Below, piece after piece: positions 1 through 7,198 of a DNA stretch of 17,958 nt. The DNA comes from Firmicutes bacterium UBA6132 (GTDB taxonomy: Bacteria; Bacillota_A; Clostridia; Tissierellales; Sedimentibacteraceae). The translations under genes were made by a program, and so were the position numbers. Position 1 is the first letter of the stretch; each line of letters begins with the position of its first letter. The stretch is taken from the NCBI GenBank assembly GCA_002435835.1, contig DIVM01000377.1:1-17958 (forward strand). Reading direction: 5' to 3'. The notes under the pieces are model-generated. The model was not told the origin of the DNA, searched no databases, and saw nothing but the letters and a program-made list of their open reading frames with translations.

Positions 1-170
1 TTATAAATCAATATATTCTAATAGATATCTAAAGTTACAAAGTATTAACGAGTAAAAAATCACAATTAATCTACTAATCTACGGATAGTTTTAAATAATA
101 TTAATTTAATGTGTTATTGTTTATATGAAAATGAGAAGATGCAATTATTATATTAAATTAAAAAAGTTTA

Positions 171-179
171 TGATATAAT
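171..179 (+). promoter_or_regulatory. Probable extended -10 promoter of rtcB
   Basis: A perfect TATAAT hexamer at 174-179 is preceded by TG and one base (171-173), giving an extended -10 element. No good -35 is visible 16-18 bases upstream; the region near 151-157 is only AT-rich. Transcription would start near 186, leaving a leader of about 95 bases in which I recognise no riboswitch. In such an AT-rich stretch a chance match is possible. Confidence 0.4.
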
Positions 180-281
180 GCTGATAAATATGTTGCATTA
201 AAAGGTTAATCAATTAAATGACCATTTTGAGTAAAGCAAAAAATAAAAAGACTAGTAAGTAAGAAGGAAAGGTCAGAATAA

Positions 282-1493
282 ATGAAAATAGTGGAAGGTC
301 AGTTTAATACTGCAAAAATATATACGGATATTGTGGATGAGAATGCTTTATTACAAATTAAAACTTTGTGTGACCAGGAATATACATCAGGGTCTAAAAT
401 TCGTATAATGCCAGACGTTCATGCAGGTGCTGGATGTACTATAGGAACTACTATGACAATTAAAGATAAAGTAGTACCAAATTTAGTAGGTGTTGACATT
501 GGCTGTGGCATGGAAACAATTCAAATTAAAAATATTTTTATAGAGCTTAATAAATTGGATAAGTTGATTTATGAAAAAATTCCATCAGGTTATAATGTAA
601 GGGAGCAGCCTCATAAATATAATGATGAAATAGATTTATCAGAACTGAGATGCAAAGAGGAAGGAAAAATCAATATAAATAGAGCAATTCTTTCCCTTGG
701 TACACTTGGTGGGGGAAATCATTTTATAGAAGCTGATAATGACGAAGATGGAAATATTTATATTGTGGTTCATTCAGGCTCGAGACATTTAGGATTAGAA
801 GTTGCAGAATTCTATCAGGAACAGGCATATAAATCTTTAAATGGAAATACAAATGTGGATATTAAAAAACTTATAGAAGAATATAAATCTTTAGGAAAAG
901 AAAAAGAAATACAGTCAGAGGTTGAAAAATTAAAACAACAAATAAATACACAAATTCCTAAACCATTAGCTTATTTAACTGGACAGCTCATGGAAGATTA
1001 TATTCACGATATGAAAATAGTTCAGAAATTTGCCATGTTGAATAGAAAAGCTATGATGGATGAAATTATAAGAGGCATGAAGTTAAAAGTTGTAGAAGAG
1101 TTCACAACGATTCATAATTATATAGATACGGAAAATATGATTTTAAGGAAAGGTGCAGTATCAGCTAAGTCTAAAGAAAAATTATTAATTCCCATCAATA
1201 TGAGGGATGGTTCATTAATATGTATTGGAAAAGGAAATTCTGACTGGAACTTTTCAGCACCACATGGAGCTGGCAGGTTATTATCCAGGAATCAGGCAAA
1301 AAGTTCATTTAGCTTATCAGAGTTTAAGAAACAAATGGATGGTATTTATACAACTTCTGTAAATGCTGATACTTTGGATGAATGTCCAATGGCATATAAA
1401 GGAATAGATGATATTATTAATAACATTAAAGAAACTGCTGAAATTATAAAAGTAATACGCCCAATATATAATTTTAAAGCTGGTGAAAAATAA
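282..1493 (+). CDS. rtcB: RtcB-family RNA-splicing ligase
   Basis: RtcB enzymes join RNA 2',3'-cyclic phosphate or 3'-phosphate ends to 5'-hydroxyl ends using GTP and Mn2+, in tRNA or rRNA repair. The 403-residue protein is full length for the short bacterial form. Visible motifs in order are MPDVHAG (43-49), VDIGCG (71-76), GGGNHF (143-148), HSGSRH (164-169) and SAPHGAGR (325-332). By family knowledge Asp72, Cys75, His147, His164 and His278 should bind metal, and His328 in HGAGR is the likely guanylated residue. The C-terminal DECPMAYKGID (about 366-376) is also typical. The ATG follows AAGGAAAGG near 263-271. No archease, rtcA or rtcR gene lies beside it; the next gene downstream is an insertion sequence. 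Its RNA substrate cannot be told from the sequence. Confidence 0.93.
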   Translation: MKIVEGQFNTAKIYTDIVDENALLQIKTLCDQEYTSGSKIRIMPDVHAGAGCTIGTTMTIKDKVVPNLVGVDIGCGMETIQIKNIFIELNKLDKLIYEKIPSGYNVREQPHKYNDEIDLSELRCKEEGKININRAILSLGTLGGGNHFIEADNDEDGNIYIVVHSGSRHLGLEVAEFYQEQAYKSLNGNTNVDIKKLIEEYKSLGKEKEIQSEVEKLKQQINTQIPKPLAYLTGQLMEDYIHDMKIVQKFAMLNRKAMMDEIIRGMKLKVVEEFTTIHNYIDTENMILRKGAVSAKSKEKLLIPINMRDGSLICIGKGNSDWNFSAPHGAGRLLSRNQAKSSFSLSEFKKQMDGIYTTSVNADTLDECPMAYKGIDDIINNIKETAEIIKVIRPIYNFKAGEK

Positions 1494-1550
1494 TATTTAA
1501 AATTTTCTAATACAATTTGATACTTTATGCTATATAGACCTGCTAGTTGT

Positions 1551-1556
1551 TGTCAA
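1551..1556 (-). promoter_or_regulatory. Outward TTGACA box in the right end of the IS
   Basis: A perfect -35 hexamer, TTGACA on the minus strand, lies 13 bases inside the predicted right-end CT core and points out of the element. In the inserted form no matching -10 stands at the right distance. In the circular form it would pair with the TATAAT at 3288-3283. Confidence 0.55.
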
Positions 1557-1585
1557 TAGATTAAAAATGTGTAAATTTAATAGAA

Positions 1586-1606
1586 CTAAATCATATTACG
1601 ATTTAG
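1586..1606 (-). repeat. Hairpin in the IS right end
   Basis: CTAAATC (1586-1592) and GATTTAG (1600-1606) form a perfect 7-bp stem with a 7-base loop, in the tail between the transposase stop codon and the predicted right end. There is no T-run after it on either strand, so it is not a normal terminator. Confidence 0.4.
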
Positions 1607-1621
1607 AAAAAATTCAAATAA

Positions 1622-1645
1622 TGCATAATCATATAAATTTATGCA
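1622..1645 (-). terminator. Hairpin over the transposase stop codon
   Basis: TGCATAA (1622-1628) and TTATGCA (1639-1645) form a perfect 7-bp stem with a 10-base loop. It includes the transposase TAA (1641-1639). On the minus strand a moderately T-rich stretch follows, so it could be a weak terminator or an end structure of the element. Confidence 0.35.
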
Positions 1646-2931
1646 ACTGATAAAATTATTTGTTTGTAGCTTAAACAATGTTCTTCGGATGACTTTAATT
1701 CAAAAGGTTTTTCGTCACGTAAAACTGCAAATATTAAATTACAAACCTTATGCATCACTGCTCCTAGTGCTACTTTTTTAGGTTTTGATTCTGTTTTTTT
1801 AATGTAATAGTCATATAAAACTGGATTAATAGCATTCCCTTTGCTATTGGATCTTATATTAGCTATAGCGACAGAAAATATAGCTCTTCTGGCAATTCGA
1901 GAACCACGTTTAGACATATGTACTTCAGTGGATTTGTAGTTTCCTGACTGATATACCGTTGGGTCTATACCAAAGTAAGCTAAAAGTTGTTTTGGTTTCT
2001 TAAATGCGCTAAAATCACCAATCTCGCACATGATGGTAACGGCAGAAAGAAATCCAATACCTGGAATAGAATCGATCCAGTTAATTTGTTTAATAAATTT
2101 TTCGTTTTGGTTTGCTTCTACTAAAGATTTTATCTGATTAAAAACAAAACTGATTAATGCATCAAGTTCTTCTATTAACTTGAGATTAATAGAAATACTT
2201 AAGTAAACACTATCAAGATTACACCCGAAAATTTTAGAAGCCTTAGCTGCTTGAATAAGCTGTTCATACTTTTTATTTGTATAAGTGATGCCTTTTTTAG
2301 AAATCTTTAATATTTTCTCTATCATTGTTATTTTTTGTCCACGCAGAATTTTATCTGGTGTTGGATACTCCTTTAATATCATGATCGATGTTTTACCAGT
2401 AACATCACAGAAAATATCTAAATATTGAGGAAATACAGTATTTATATCTTTTTTAAGTCGATTAACATATCCAGAACGAGTATCAGTAAGTTCATAATAC
2501 TTTCTGCAAAGACTACGAAGTTCAAGAACAAGTTTAGTGGGCATTAAGGAAGTTTTTAAATCACGCTTTAACCCAAGTTTTGCTATACCGATTGAATCAA
2601 TTTTATCATTTTTTACTTTTCTTATTCCATAATTTTTGATAGAATGTGTGATAAGAGGGTTAATAACATAAGCCTCGAATCCTGATTCAATCAGGCAGCA
2701 GAAGAGTGGGATATGATATATTCCAGTTGATTCCAGAAATGTGCGAGATTTCAATGAAAACAACTCTTCTGCCTTTTTTATTTCAGAAATAGCTCTTTCA
2801 ATAGAATTGATATCATTATGAGTAATTTTAATAGGCTTTAAAACGATATTTTCCTGAGGATCTACTATTGACATCCAACTAATGGATGAGCCAACATCAA
2901 TACCGACGGAAATGTAAGAATTATTAATCAT
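1639..2931 (-). CDS. IS110-family transposase (bridge-RNA-guided type recombinase)
   Basis: This 430-residue recombinase catalyses element excision and insertion. The N-terminal RuvC-like DEDD domain (about 5-165) shows GIDVGSS with Asp12, FLESTGIY with Glu67 and KNDKIDS with Asp109 and Asp112. A middle region (about 165-280) is probably helical. The C-terminal transposase_20 domain has SIPGIGFLSAVTI (about 288-300) and GIDPTVYQSG (321-330), followed by HMSKRGS. Ser329 is my candidate for the second-site nucleophile. The open frame continues upstream to 2979, but AAGGAG (about 2946-2941) sits correctly before the ATG at 2931, so I start there. Some bridge-RNA-guided relatives (IS621) carry the guide RNA in the leader upstream of the recombinase gene, as is likely here. 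The gene looks intact, so the copy may be active. Confidence 0.9.
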   Translation of the reverse strand: MINNSYISVGIDVGSSISWMSIVDPQENIVLKPIKITHNDINSIERAISEIKKAEELFSLKSRTFLESTGIYHIPLFCCLIESGFEAYVINPLITHSIKNYGIRKVKNDKIDSIGIAKLGLKRDLKTSLMPTKLVLELRSLCRKYYELTDTRSGYVNRLKKDINTVFPQYLDIFCDVTGKTSIMILKEYPTPDKILRGQKITMIEKILKISKKGITYTNKKYEQLIQAAKASKIFGCNLDSVYLSISINLKLIEELDALISFVFNQIKSLVEANQNEKFIKQINWIDSIPGIGFLSAVTIMCEIGDFSAFKKPKQLLAYFGIDPTVYQSGNYKSTEVHMSKRGSRIARRAIFSVAIANIRSNSKGNAINPVLYDYYIKKTESKPKKVALGAVMHKVCNLIFAVLRDEKPFELKSSEEHCLSYKQIILSVA

Positions 2932-2949
2932 GTATTTATCTCCTTTTCG

Positions 2950-3276
2950 ATAGGGATCCATTGACAACAATGAATACATAATCTGGCATGTGATACGGGT
3001 ATAGCTTTATGGCTCCCAACCAGCTGAAACATAAATCTTCATTGAATGGATTGACTGTCTATATATTGGGTATCGCCTTATGAATAAGGCTCCCTTGTAA
3101 TATCACGTCTATTTCCTATACAATAGATATGATACCTTATGAATCAGTCAAAGTCTACCGGGAGATAAATATGCAATGAATTAGTAATTTATTAATTATT
3201 ATTTAAGTTAGAAAGACACTACTAAAGGAAGAACTCCTTCTCCAACTTTTGTATCGAAATGTACCTTATTAGCATA
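2950..3276 (-). ncRNA. Candidate bridge RNA leader of the IS110 element
   Basis: The leader has nested complementarity. CAGTCAA (3145-3151) pairs with TTGACTG (3051-3057) and closes a domain with two hairpins: a 13-position stem at 3101-3134 with one mismatch, one wobble and an 8-base loop, and GCCTTA/TAAGGC at 3075-3090 with a TGAA loop. A smaller hairpin lies at 3225-3239. GGCTCCC occurs twice (3011-3017, 3088-3094), and either copy could pair with GGGAG (3160-3164). The strand is inferred from the transposase. Exact RNA ends and guide loops cannot be fixed by eye. Confidence 0.5.
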
Positions 3277-3282
3277 TACTTC

Positions 3283-3288
3283 ATTATA
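3283..3288 (-). promoter_or_regulatory. TATAAT box in the left end of the IS
   Basis: A perfect -10 hexamer on the minus strand, with TG one base before it, lies two bases inside the predicted left-end CT core. It points into the leader and the transposase gene. In the inserted state the bases where -35 should be (3311-3306) do not resemble TTGACA. The promoter would therefore be weak until the element circularises. Confidence 0.55.
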
Positions 3289-3292
3289 CCAG

Positions 3293-3617
3293 TAGTAGGA
3301 TCTTAAATTTATATATAATTAATTCAAAATGAAGATTGAATAATTATTATAAATGAAAACCACCAAGTTAAGTCTAAATCCGATTAAAGTCAAAATATTT
3401 TGGGGGAATTTTTACAAAAATATGATTTTGATCTTAAATTACAATGAAATTTAACAAATGTAATAAACATATATTAATTATTCATTTCTTACATAAAAAT
3501 TAAAAAAGATTGGTGTACAATAAGCTGTTATGATGAATATAAACAATTCTGTACCTTTAAAAATATAGAGAAATATTATAATATAATTAAATTAAATTTT
3601 TTTAATAGGAGTTACAT
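3293..3617. other. AT-rich spacer between the IS and pdxK
   Basis: I see no gene here. TATAAT-like hexamers at 3577-3582 and 3582-3587, with TTTAAA 16 bases before the first, could form a weak pdxK promoter. The ribosome site AGGAG is at 3606-3610. A G-run near 3400-3405 is the only non-AT patch. Confidence 0.35.
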
Positions 3618-4484
3618 ATGAAAACTGTACCAAAAATTGCTGCAATTCATGATATGTCTGGTGTTGGCAGATGTTCCATGACAGTTATACTTCCAATATT
3701 ATCAGCGCTTGGCTGTCAGGTTTGTCCATTACCTACTGCAATTCTTAGTAATCATTCTGAATATAAAGAATTTTATTTTTACGATTTTACAAATCATATG
3801 GAAGAATATTTCAATGCATGGATTAAAAATAATGAAGAATTTGATTGCGTGTATAGTGGTTTTATAGGTTCAGAAAATCAAATTAATATTATTTTAAATA
3901 TAATACAAAATGCTAAATCAAAAAAAGAGACTTTAATAGTGGTTGATCCTGTTATGGGCGATCATGGTGAAACTTATAAAACATATACACAAAATATGGT
4001 TCATAAAATGAAAGAACTTGTTATGAGTGCTGATATTATTACACCAAATTATACTGAAGCATGCATATTACTCAAGGAAAACTATGACCCTGAAAATATT
4101 AATGTTTTATTAATTAAAAAATACTTAAAAAATCTTAGTGATTTAGGTCCAAACATAGTTATAATAACTGGAATAAAAACTAAAGATGGTGAACGTATGA
4201 ATGTTTGCTATGATAAAAATGTTAATAAATATTATAAAATTCCTTTTGATTTTATAAATTGTAGATATCCTGGAACAGGTGATTTATTTACTTCTCTTTT
4301 TATTGGATATTTATTTAAAAATAAAAAATTACCTGAAGCAATAATAGAAGCATCGAAATTTGTAACAAAAGCTGTTTCTGTTACTAATGAAGCTGAAACA
4401 CCACAACATGAAGGAGTACTTTTTGAAAAAATCATGAATGAATTATATAATGAAACAAATGATTATCTATATTATGAAATTTAA
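3618..4484 (+). CDS. pdxK: Pyridoxamine/pyridoxal kinase, PfkB-like
   Basis: The enzyme would phosphorylate vitamin B6 vitamers with ATP in the salvage route to pyridoxal 5'-phosphate. The 288-residue length suits the family. Motifs are AIHDMSGVGRCS (9-20) at the substrate-binding N-terminus, PLPTAILSNHS (38-48), VVDPVMGDHG (108-117), ITPNYTEA (141-148) and GTGDLF (219-224), where Asp222 is the expected catalytic base. The order and the N-terminal HDMSGVG form match pyridoxal kinases rather than ThiD or sugar kinases. The ATG follows AGGAG (3606-3610) by 7 bases. It is a single-gene unit with a terminator directly after it. Pyridoxal kinase, pyridoxamine kinase or a related hydroxymethylpyrimidine activity cannot be told apart by eye. 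Confidence 0.88.
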   Translation: MKTVPKIAAIHDMSGVGRCSMTVILPILSALGCQVCPLPTAILSNHSEYKEFYFYDFTNHMEEYFNAWIKNNEEFDCVYSGFIGSENQINIILNIIQNAKSKKETLIVVDPVMGDHGETYKTYTQNMVHKMKELVMSADIITPNYTEACILLKENYDPENINVLLIKKYLKNLSDLGPNIVIITGIKTKDGERMNVCYDKNVNKYYKIPFDFINCRYPGTGDLFTSLFIGYLFKNKKLPEAIIEASKFVTKAVSVTNEAETPQHEGVLFEKIMNELYNETNDYLYYEI

Positions 4485-4510
4485 TACAAAAAAATATATA
4501 TTATTCAAAA

Positions 4511-4548
4511 AACAATTGGTTAAAAATTATTAAGCCAATTGTTTTTTT
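4511..4548 (+). terminator. Rho-independent terminator after pdxK
   Basis: AACAATTGG (4511-4519) pairs with CCAATTGTT (4535-4543). The stem is followed by a run of seven T (4542-4548). Confidence 0.85.
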
Positions 4549-4796
4549 ATGCTTTAAATTATTAATAATAATTTGTAGAAATTTAATAGAAATTTAATAA
4601 TAATTAAGAAAAAATTAATATTTATTTTTAAAAACCTTATTATTTCAACGAAAAAATAATTTTAAAATATTTGGTATATTATTCTAAAACTTGCTAATAA
4701 TATCGATTACAGAAAGTAATACATAATTTTAAAATTAAAAAATGTATACGGAATTCATTAAAAACTTCTACAATTGGTAAAAATAATAAAAAAAGC
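4549..4796. other. AT-rich intergenic region without recognisable features
   Basis: Between the pdxK terminator and the promoter of the G5/3D gene I find no open frame with a ribosome site, no tRNA and no strong hairpin. Sequence is mainly A and T runs. Confidence 0.4.
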
Positions 4797-4825
4797 TTGC
4801 AAAAAATGTAAAGATGATGTATAAT
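4797..4825 (+). promoter_or_regulatory. Sigma-A promoter of the YabE-like gene
   Basis: TTGCAA (4797-4802) and a perfect TATAAT (4820-4825) are separated by exactly 17 bases. Transcription would start near 4832, giving a leader of about 170 bases before the ATG at 5002. Confidence 0.75.
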
Positions 4826-4831
4826 TAAAAA

Positions 4832-5001
4832 ATGCAAAATTTGTGGGGATTTTGCAAGGGATTGCCAATAATGTATTAGTTTTTAAAGAAATTTAAAGTA
4901 ACATATACAAAAAGTAAATTTTCAAATCATAGGAAAATTTATACCTTTGATTGACGACGACAAGTCAATTTTCGGATACAATATTAAAGGTTGGTGAAAG
5001 T
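4832..5001 (+). promoter_or_regulatory. Long structured 5' leader of the YabE-like gene
   Basis: The leader begins with a perfect 7-bp hairpin, GCAAAAT/ATTTTGC (4834-4840 and 4849-4855), whose loop is TTGTGGGG. A second hairpin, ATTGAC/GTCAAT (4950-4955 and 4964-4969), lies about 30 bases before the start codon. I do not recognise a known riboswitch consensus. The ribosome site is weak (GGTGA at 4993-4997), so control of translation is possible. This is an inference from length and hairpins only. Confidence 0.4.
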
Positions 5002-5757
5002 ATGAAAAGAAAAAAGATTTACCCATTTTTTATAGTAACAATTTTAATAATGAGCTTTATTGTAACTTATGATATTAATGAGAGAAACTCAAAAAACTTT
5101 GCATATGCAGATACTTCGGGGGAAGTCAGTAAAGCATATGTAGAACCAGTTGATCCAGGCCCTATTAAAGAAATCAAATATGATGTTATTAAAGAAGGTA
5201 TGGATTATAAAACAAAAATTGTTCATAATGAAAATGAATTTGAAGGTTATGAACAAGTAGTTCAAGCTGGTTCAGCTGGAATGAAGAAATTAGTTTACCA
5301 AGAATTATATGAAGATGGAAAATTAATTTCTAAAGATTTAGCAGAAGAAATTGTCTACAAAGTTCCTGTAGACAAAATAGTTGAAGTTGGAACAAAACAA
5401 ATGGTTGTTACAACATCTCGTGGAGGATTTAGATATTCTCAAGAAATGGATTTTGTAGCATCAGCATATGATTTGTCCTTCGCAAGCACAGGCAAGAATC
5501 CCGGTGATGCAGGTTATGGTATCACAGCATCTGGCACAAAAGCTCAGCCAGGTACAGTTGCAGTAGACCCTAGTGTAATACCTCTTGGTACGAAGCTTTA
5601 CATAGCTTCAACAGATGGCAGTCCTGACTATGGTTTCGCAACAGCTTTAGACACGGGTGGAGCGATTAAAGGCAATAGAATAGATTTATTTATGGAAGAT
5701 GGCGTAAAAGCCAACAACTTTGGGATAAGACACGTAAAAATTTATATTTTAGATTAA
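5002..5757 (+). CDS. Secreted G5 and 3D domain cell-wall protein, YabE/Rpf-like
   Basis: Probably a peptidoglycan-active enzyme at the cell surface, of the type linked to wall remodelling and growth resumption. The 251-residue protein has a basic start, a hydrophobic segment (about 7-23) and a possible signal peptidase site after Ala-Tyr-Ala (34-36). A G5 domain follows (about 55-132), which in the family binds sugar or wall. The C-terminal 3D domain, a double-psi barrel related to MltA lytic transglycosylase, spans about 148-251. Its three conserved Asp are seen in VAVDP (Asp189), ALDTGG (Asp217) and RIDLF (Asp228). The frame opens upstream at 4951, but the basic plus hydrophobic signal begins at the ATG at 5002, so I start there. 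In Bacillus subtilis yabE sits just before rnmV and ksgA, as here apart from udk. The DUF348 repeats of YabE are missing. Confidence 0.87.
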   Translation: MKRKKIYPFFIVTILIMSFIVTYDINERNSKNFAYADTSGEVSKAYVEPVDPGPIKEIKYDVIKEGMDYKTKIVHNENEFEGYEQVVQAGSAGMKKLVYQELYEDGKLISKDLAEEIVYKVPVDKIVEVGTKQMVVTTSRGGFRYSQEMDFVASAYDLSFASTGKNPGDAGYGITASGTKAQPGTVAVDPSVIPLGTKLYIASTDGSPDYGFATALDTGGAIKGNRIDLFMEDGVKANNFGIRHVKIYILD

Positions 5758-5794
5758 AATCTATTCCCTAAAAACTAATATTATTAAGTTAAAT

Positions 5795-5827
5795 AAAAAT
5801 TGCCCATATTTATATGAGGCAATTTTT
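5795..5827 (+). terminator. Rho-independent terminator after the YabE-like gene
   Basis: AAAAATTGCC (5795-5804) pairs perfectly with GGCAATTTTT (5818-5827), with a 13-base loop and a T-rich end. It separates this gene's transcript from the udk-rnmV-ksgA operon. Confidence 0.85.
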
Positions 5828-5956
5828 ATTTGCTAAAAAATATTTATGTATTAATTGTAATAATTAAATTTTTATTTTGAATAATAAATATATGCAAATT
5901 GAAAAAAATGTTGTATATTTATATTGATATATTATTACTAAGGAGGCAAATAAATA

Positions 5957-6610
5957 ATGAATGAGCCATTATTTATTGGTATTTCAGGAGGAAGCGGATC
6001 AGGTAAAACAACAATAGTTAGAAGAATATTTAAAGAGGTTCCTGAAAGAAGTATTGCAATTATAGAGCATGATGCATATTACAAAGACCAAAGCAACATT
6101 ACATATGAAGAAAGATGCAAAACTAATTATGACCATCCCTTTGCCTTTGACACTGATTTATTTGTTGAGCATATAAAAGAATTAAAAAAAGGAAGCGTAA
6201 TTCAAAAACCTATATATGATTATTCAACTCATAATAGAAAAAAAGAAACTATAAAGGTTGAACCAAAAGAAATTATTATAGTTGAAGGATTGCTTGTATT
6301 TTATGAAGAAAGAATAAGGGATTTATTAGATATAAAAATATTTGTTGATACTGATGCTGACATAAGAATTTTAAGAAGAATAAACAGGGATATGAGGGAT
6401 AGGGGAAGAAGCCTTGAATCCATAATGAGTCAATATATGAGTACAGTAAGACCTGCCCATGAACAATTTATAGAACCAACAAAAAAGTATGCAGATATAA
6501 TTGTAACTGAAGGTGGCAATAACTTAGTTGCTGTTGATTTAATGGTTACAAAAATAAAATCATTATTATATAATAACAAACGAAAAGAAAATAAGAGAAG
6601 TTTTGTTTAA
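5957..6610 (+). CDS. udk: Uridine kinase (uridine/cytidine phosphorylation)
   Basis: Transfers phosphate from a nucleoside triphosphate to uridine or cytidine in pyrimidine salvage. The 217-residue length fits bacterial Udk. The Walker A loop [12 protein letters not shown] spans 8-19. The substrate region includes EHDAYYKD (37-44) and YDHPFAFD (58-65), then [10 protein letters not shown] (85-94) and [11 protein letters not shown] (105-115). The lid-like [13 protein letters not shown] (140-152) follows, then [20 protein letters not shown] (163-182). A strong AGGAGG (5941-5946) precedes the ATG. Its TAA lies inside the ribosome site of rnmV, so the two are co-transcribed and probably translationally coupled. 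Finding udk between yabE-like and rnmV genes differs from the Bacillus order. Confidence 0.94.
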   Translation: MNEPLFIGISGGSGSGKTTIVRRIFKEVPERSIAIIEHDAYYKDQSNITYEERCKTNYDHPFAFDTDLFVEHIKELKKGSVIQKPIYDYSTHNRKKETIKVEPKEIIIVEGLLVFYEERIRDLLDIKIFVDTDADIRILRRINRDMRDRGRSLESIMSQYMSTVRPAHEQFIEPTKKYADIIVTEGGNNLVAVDLMVTKIKSLLYNNKRKENKRSFV

Positions 6611-6619
6611 GGAGGCAAA

Positions 6620-7198
6620 TTGATTAAAGAAATAATAGTAGTTGAAGGAAAATCTGATATATCAGCTGTTAAAAATGCAGTTGATGCAGTAGTGATATCA
6701 ACTAGTGGCTTAGGAATTAATGATAAAATAATAAATAATATAAAAAAGGCATCAAAAAATAGAGGAATAATAATTTTAACCGATCCGGATTATCCAGGAA
6801 AGAAAATTAGAAATATATTGACATCTGAAATAGAAAACTGCAAACATGCTTTTATTCCAAGGGATAAAGCAAATAAGAATGGTGATATTGGTGTAGAAAA
6901 TGCGTCACCTGAACAAATAAGGGAAGCATTAAAAAATGCAAAAGCTGAAAATTCTGAAGATAATCATGAATTTACAAATCATGATATGATATATTATGAA
7001 CTTATAGGCAATGATAATGCTTCAAAACGAAGAGAAAAACTTGGTGATGAATTAGGTATTGGATATTGTAGCGCAAAACAATTTTTAAAAAGGCTTAATA
7101 GCTTTAATATAAAAAGGGAAGAGTTAGAAGCTGCAATAATAGAATTAGATAAATTAATAATAAAAGATAACGAAAATGAAAAGGAAACGGAATTATAA
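6620..7198 (+). CDS. rnmV: Ribonuclease M5, 5S rRNA maturation
   Basis: RNase M5 makes the final cuts that mature 5S rRNA, acting on precursor bound by ribosomal protein L18. The protein is 192 residues, normal for the family. It has an N-terminal TOPRIM domain (about 3-95) with VVEGKSD (7-13, Glu9) and LTDPDYPGKKIR (53-64, Asp55 and Asp57), then HAFIPRDKA (76-84). The C-terminal part carries GIGYCSAKQFLKRLN (146-160). The start codon is TTG at 6620, fixed by AAGGAGG at 6609-6615, which overlaps the udk stop codon. Its own TAA overlaps the ksgA ATG by one base (TAATG). The rnmV-ksgA pairing is conserved in Firmicutes and joins two rRNA maturation steps. Confidence 0.93.
   Translation: MIKEIIVVEGKSDISAVKNAVDAVVISTSGLGINDKIINNIKKASKNRGIIILTDPDYPGKKIRNILTSEIENCKHAFIPRDKANKNGDIGVENASPEQIREALKNAKAENSEDNHEFTNHDMIYYELIGNDNASKRREKLGDELGIGYCSAKQFLKRLNSFNIKREELEAAIIELDKLIIKDNENEKETEL

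Larger units (their letters stand above)
1538..3290 (-). mobile_element. IS110-family insertion sequence, predicted full extent
   Basis: The element holds one transposase gene on the minus strand, a leader of about 360 bases upstream of it and a tail of about 100 bases. I see no terminal inverted repeats, as expected for IS110 rather than DDE elements. I placed the ends by a CT dinucleotide on the minus strand at each side (1537-1536 and 3292-3291). Joining the ends at one CT puts TTGACA from the tail (1556-1551) exactly 17 bases before TATAAT from the leader (3288-3283), with TG one base before it. IS110 elements are known to transpose through a circle whose junction creates a promoter, so this fit supports the ends. 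The exact bases remain a prediction. The element separates rtcB from pdxK. Confidence 0.7.

Noticed and set aside
1500..1640. Terminal inverted repeats of a DDE-type insertion sequence
   Set aside because: No inverted repeat links this region to 3240-3300, and the transposase is of the DEDD IS110 class, which usually lacks them.
3051..3151. Riboswitch for pdxK
   Set aside because: The structured region lies about 470 bases upstream inside the IS leader and fits the minus-strand transposase transcript better than pdxK.
3059..3224. Seven-base matches between the IS leader and the predicted target site (TAGTAGT at 3224-3218, TATATAG at 3065-3059) as target guides
   Set aside because: They are short and low in complexity in an AT-rich leader, and lie about 160 bases apart rather than in one loop. 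Chance matches of this size are expected.
4832..5001. Cyclic-di-AMP or cyclic-di-GMP riboswitch before the YabE-like gene
   Set aside because: Position and gene type would fit, but I could not find the conserved core bases of either class, so only an unassigned leader is reported.
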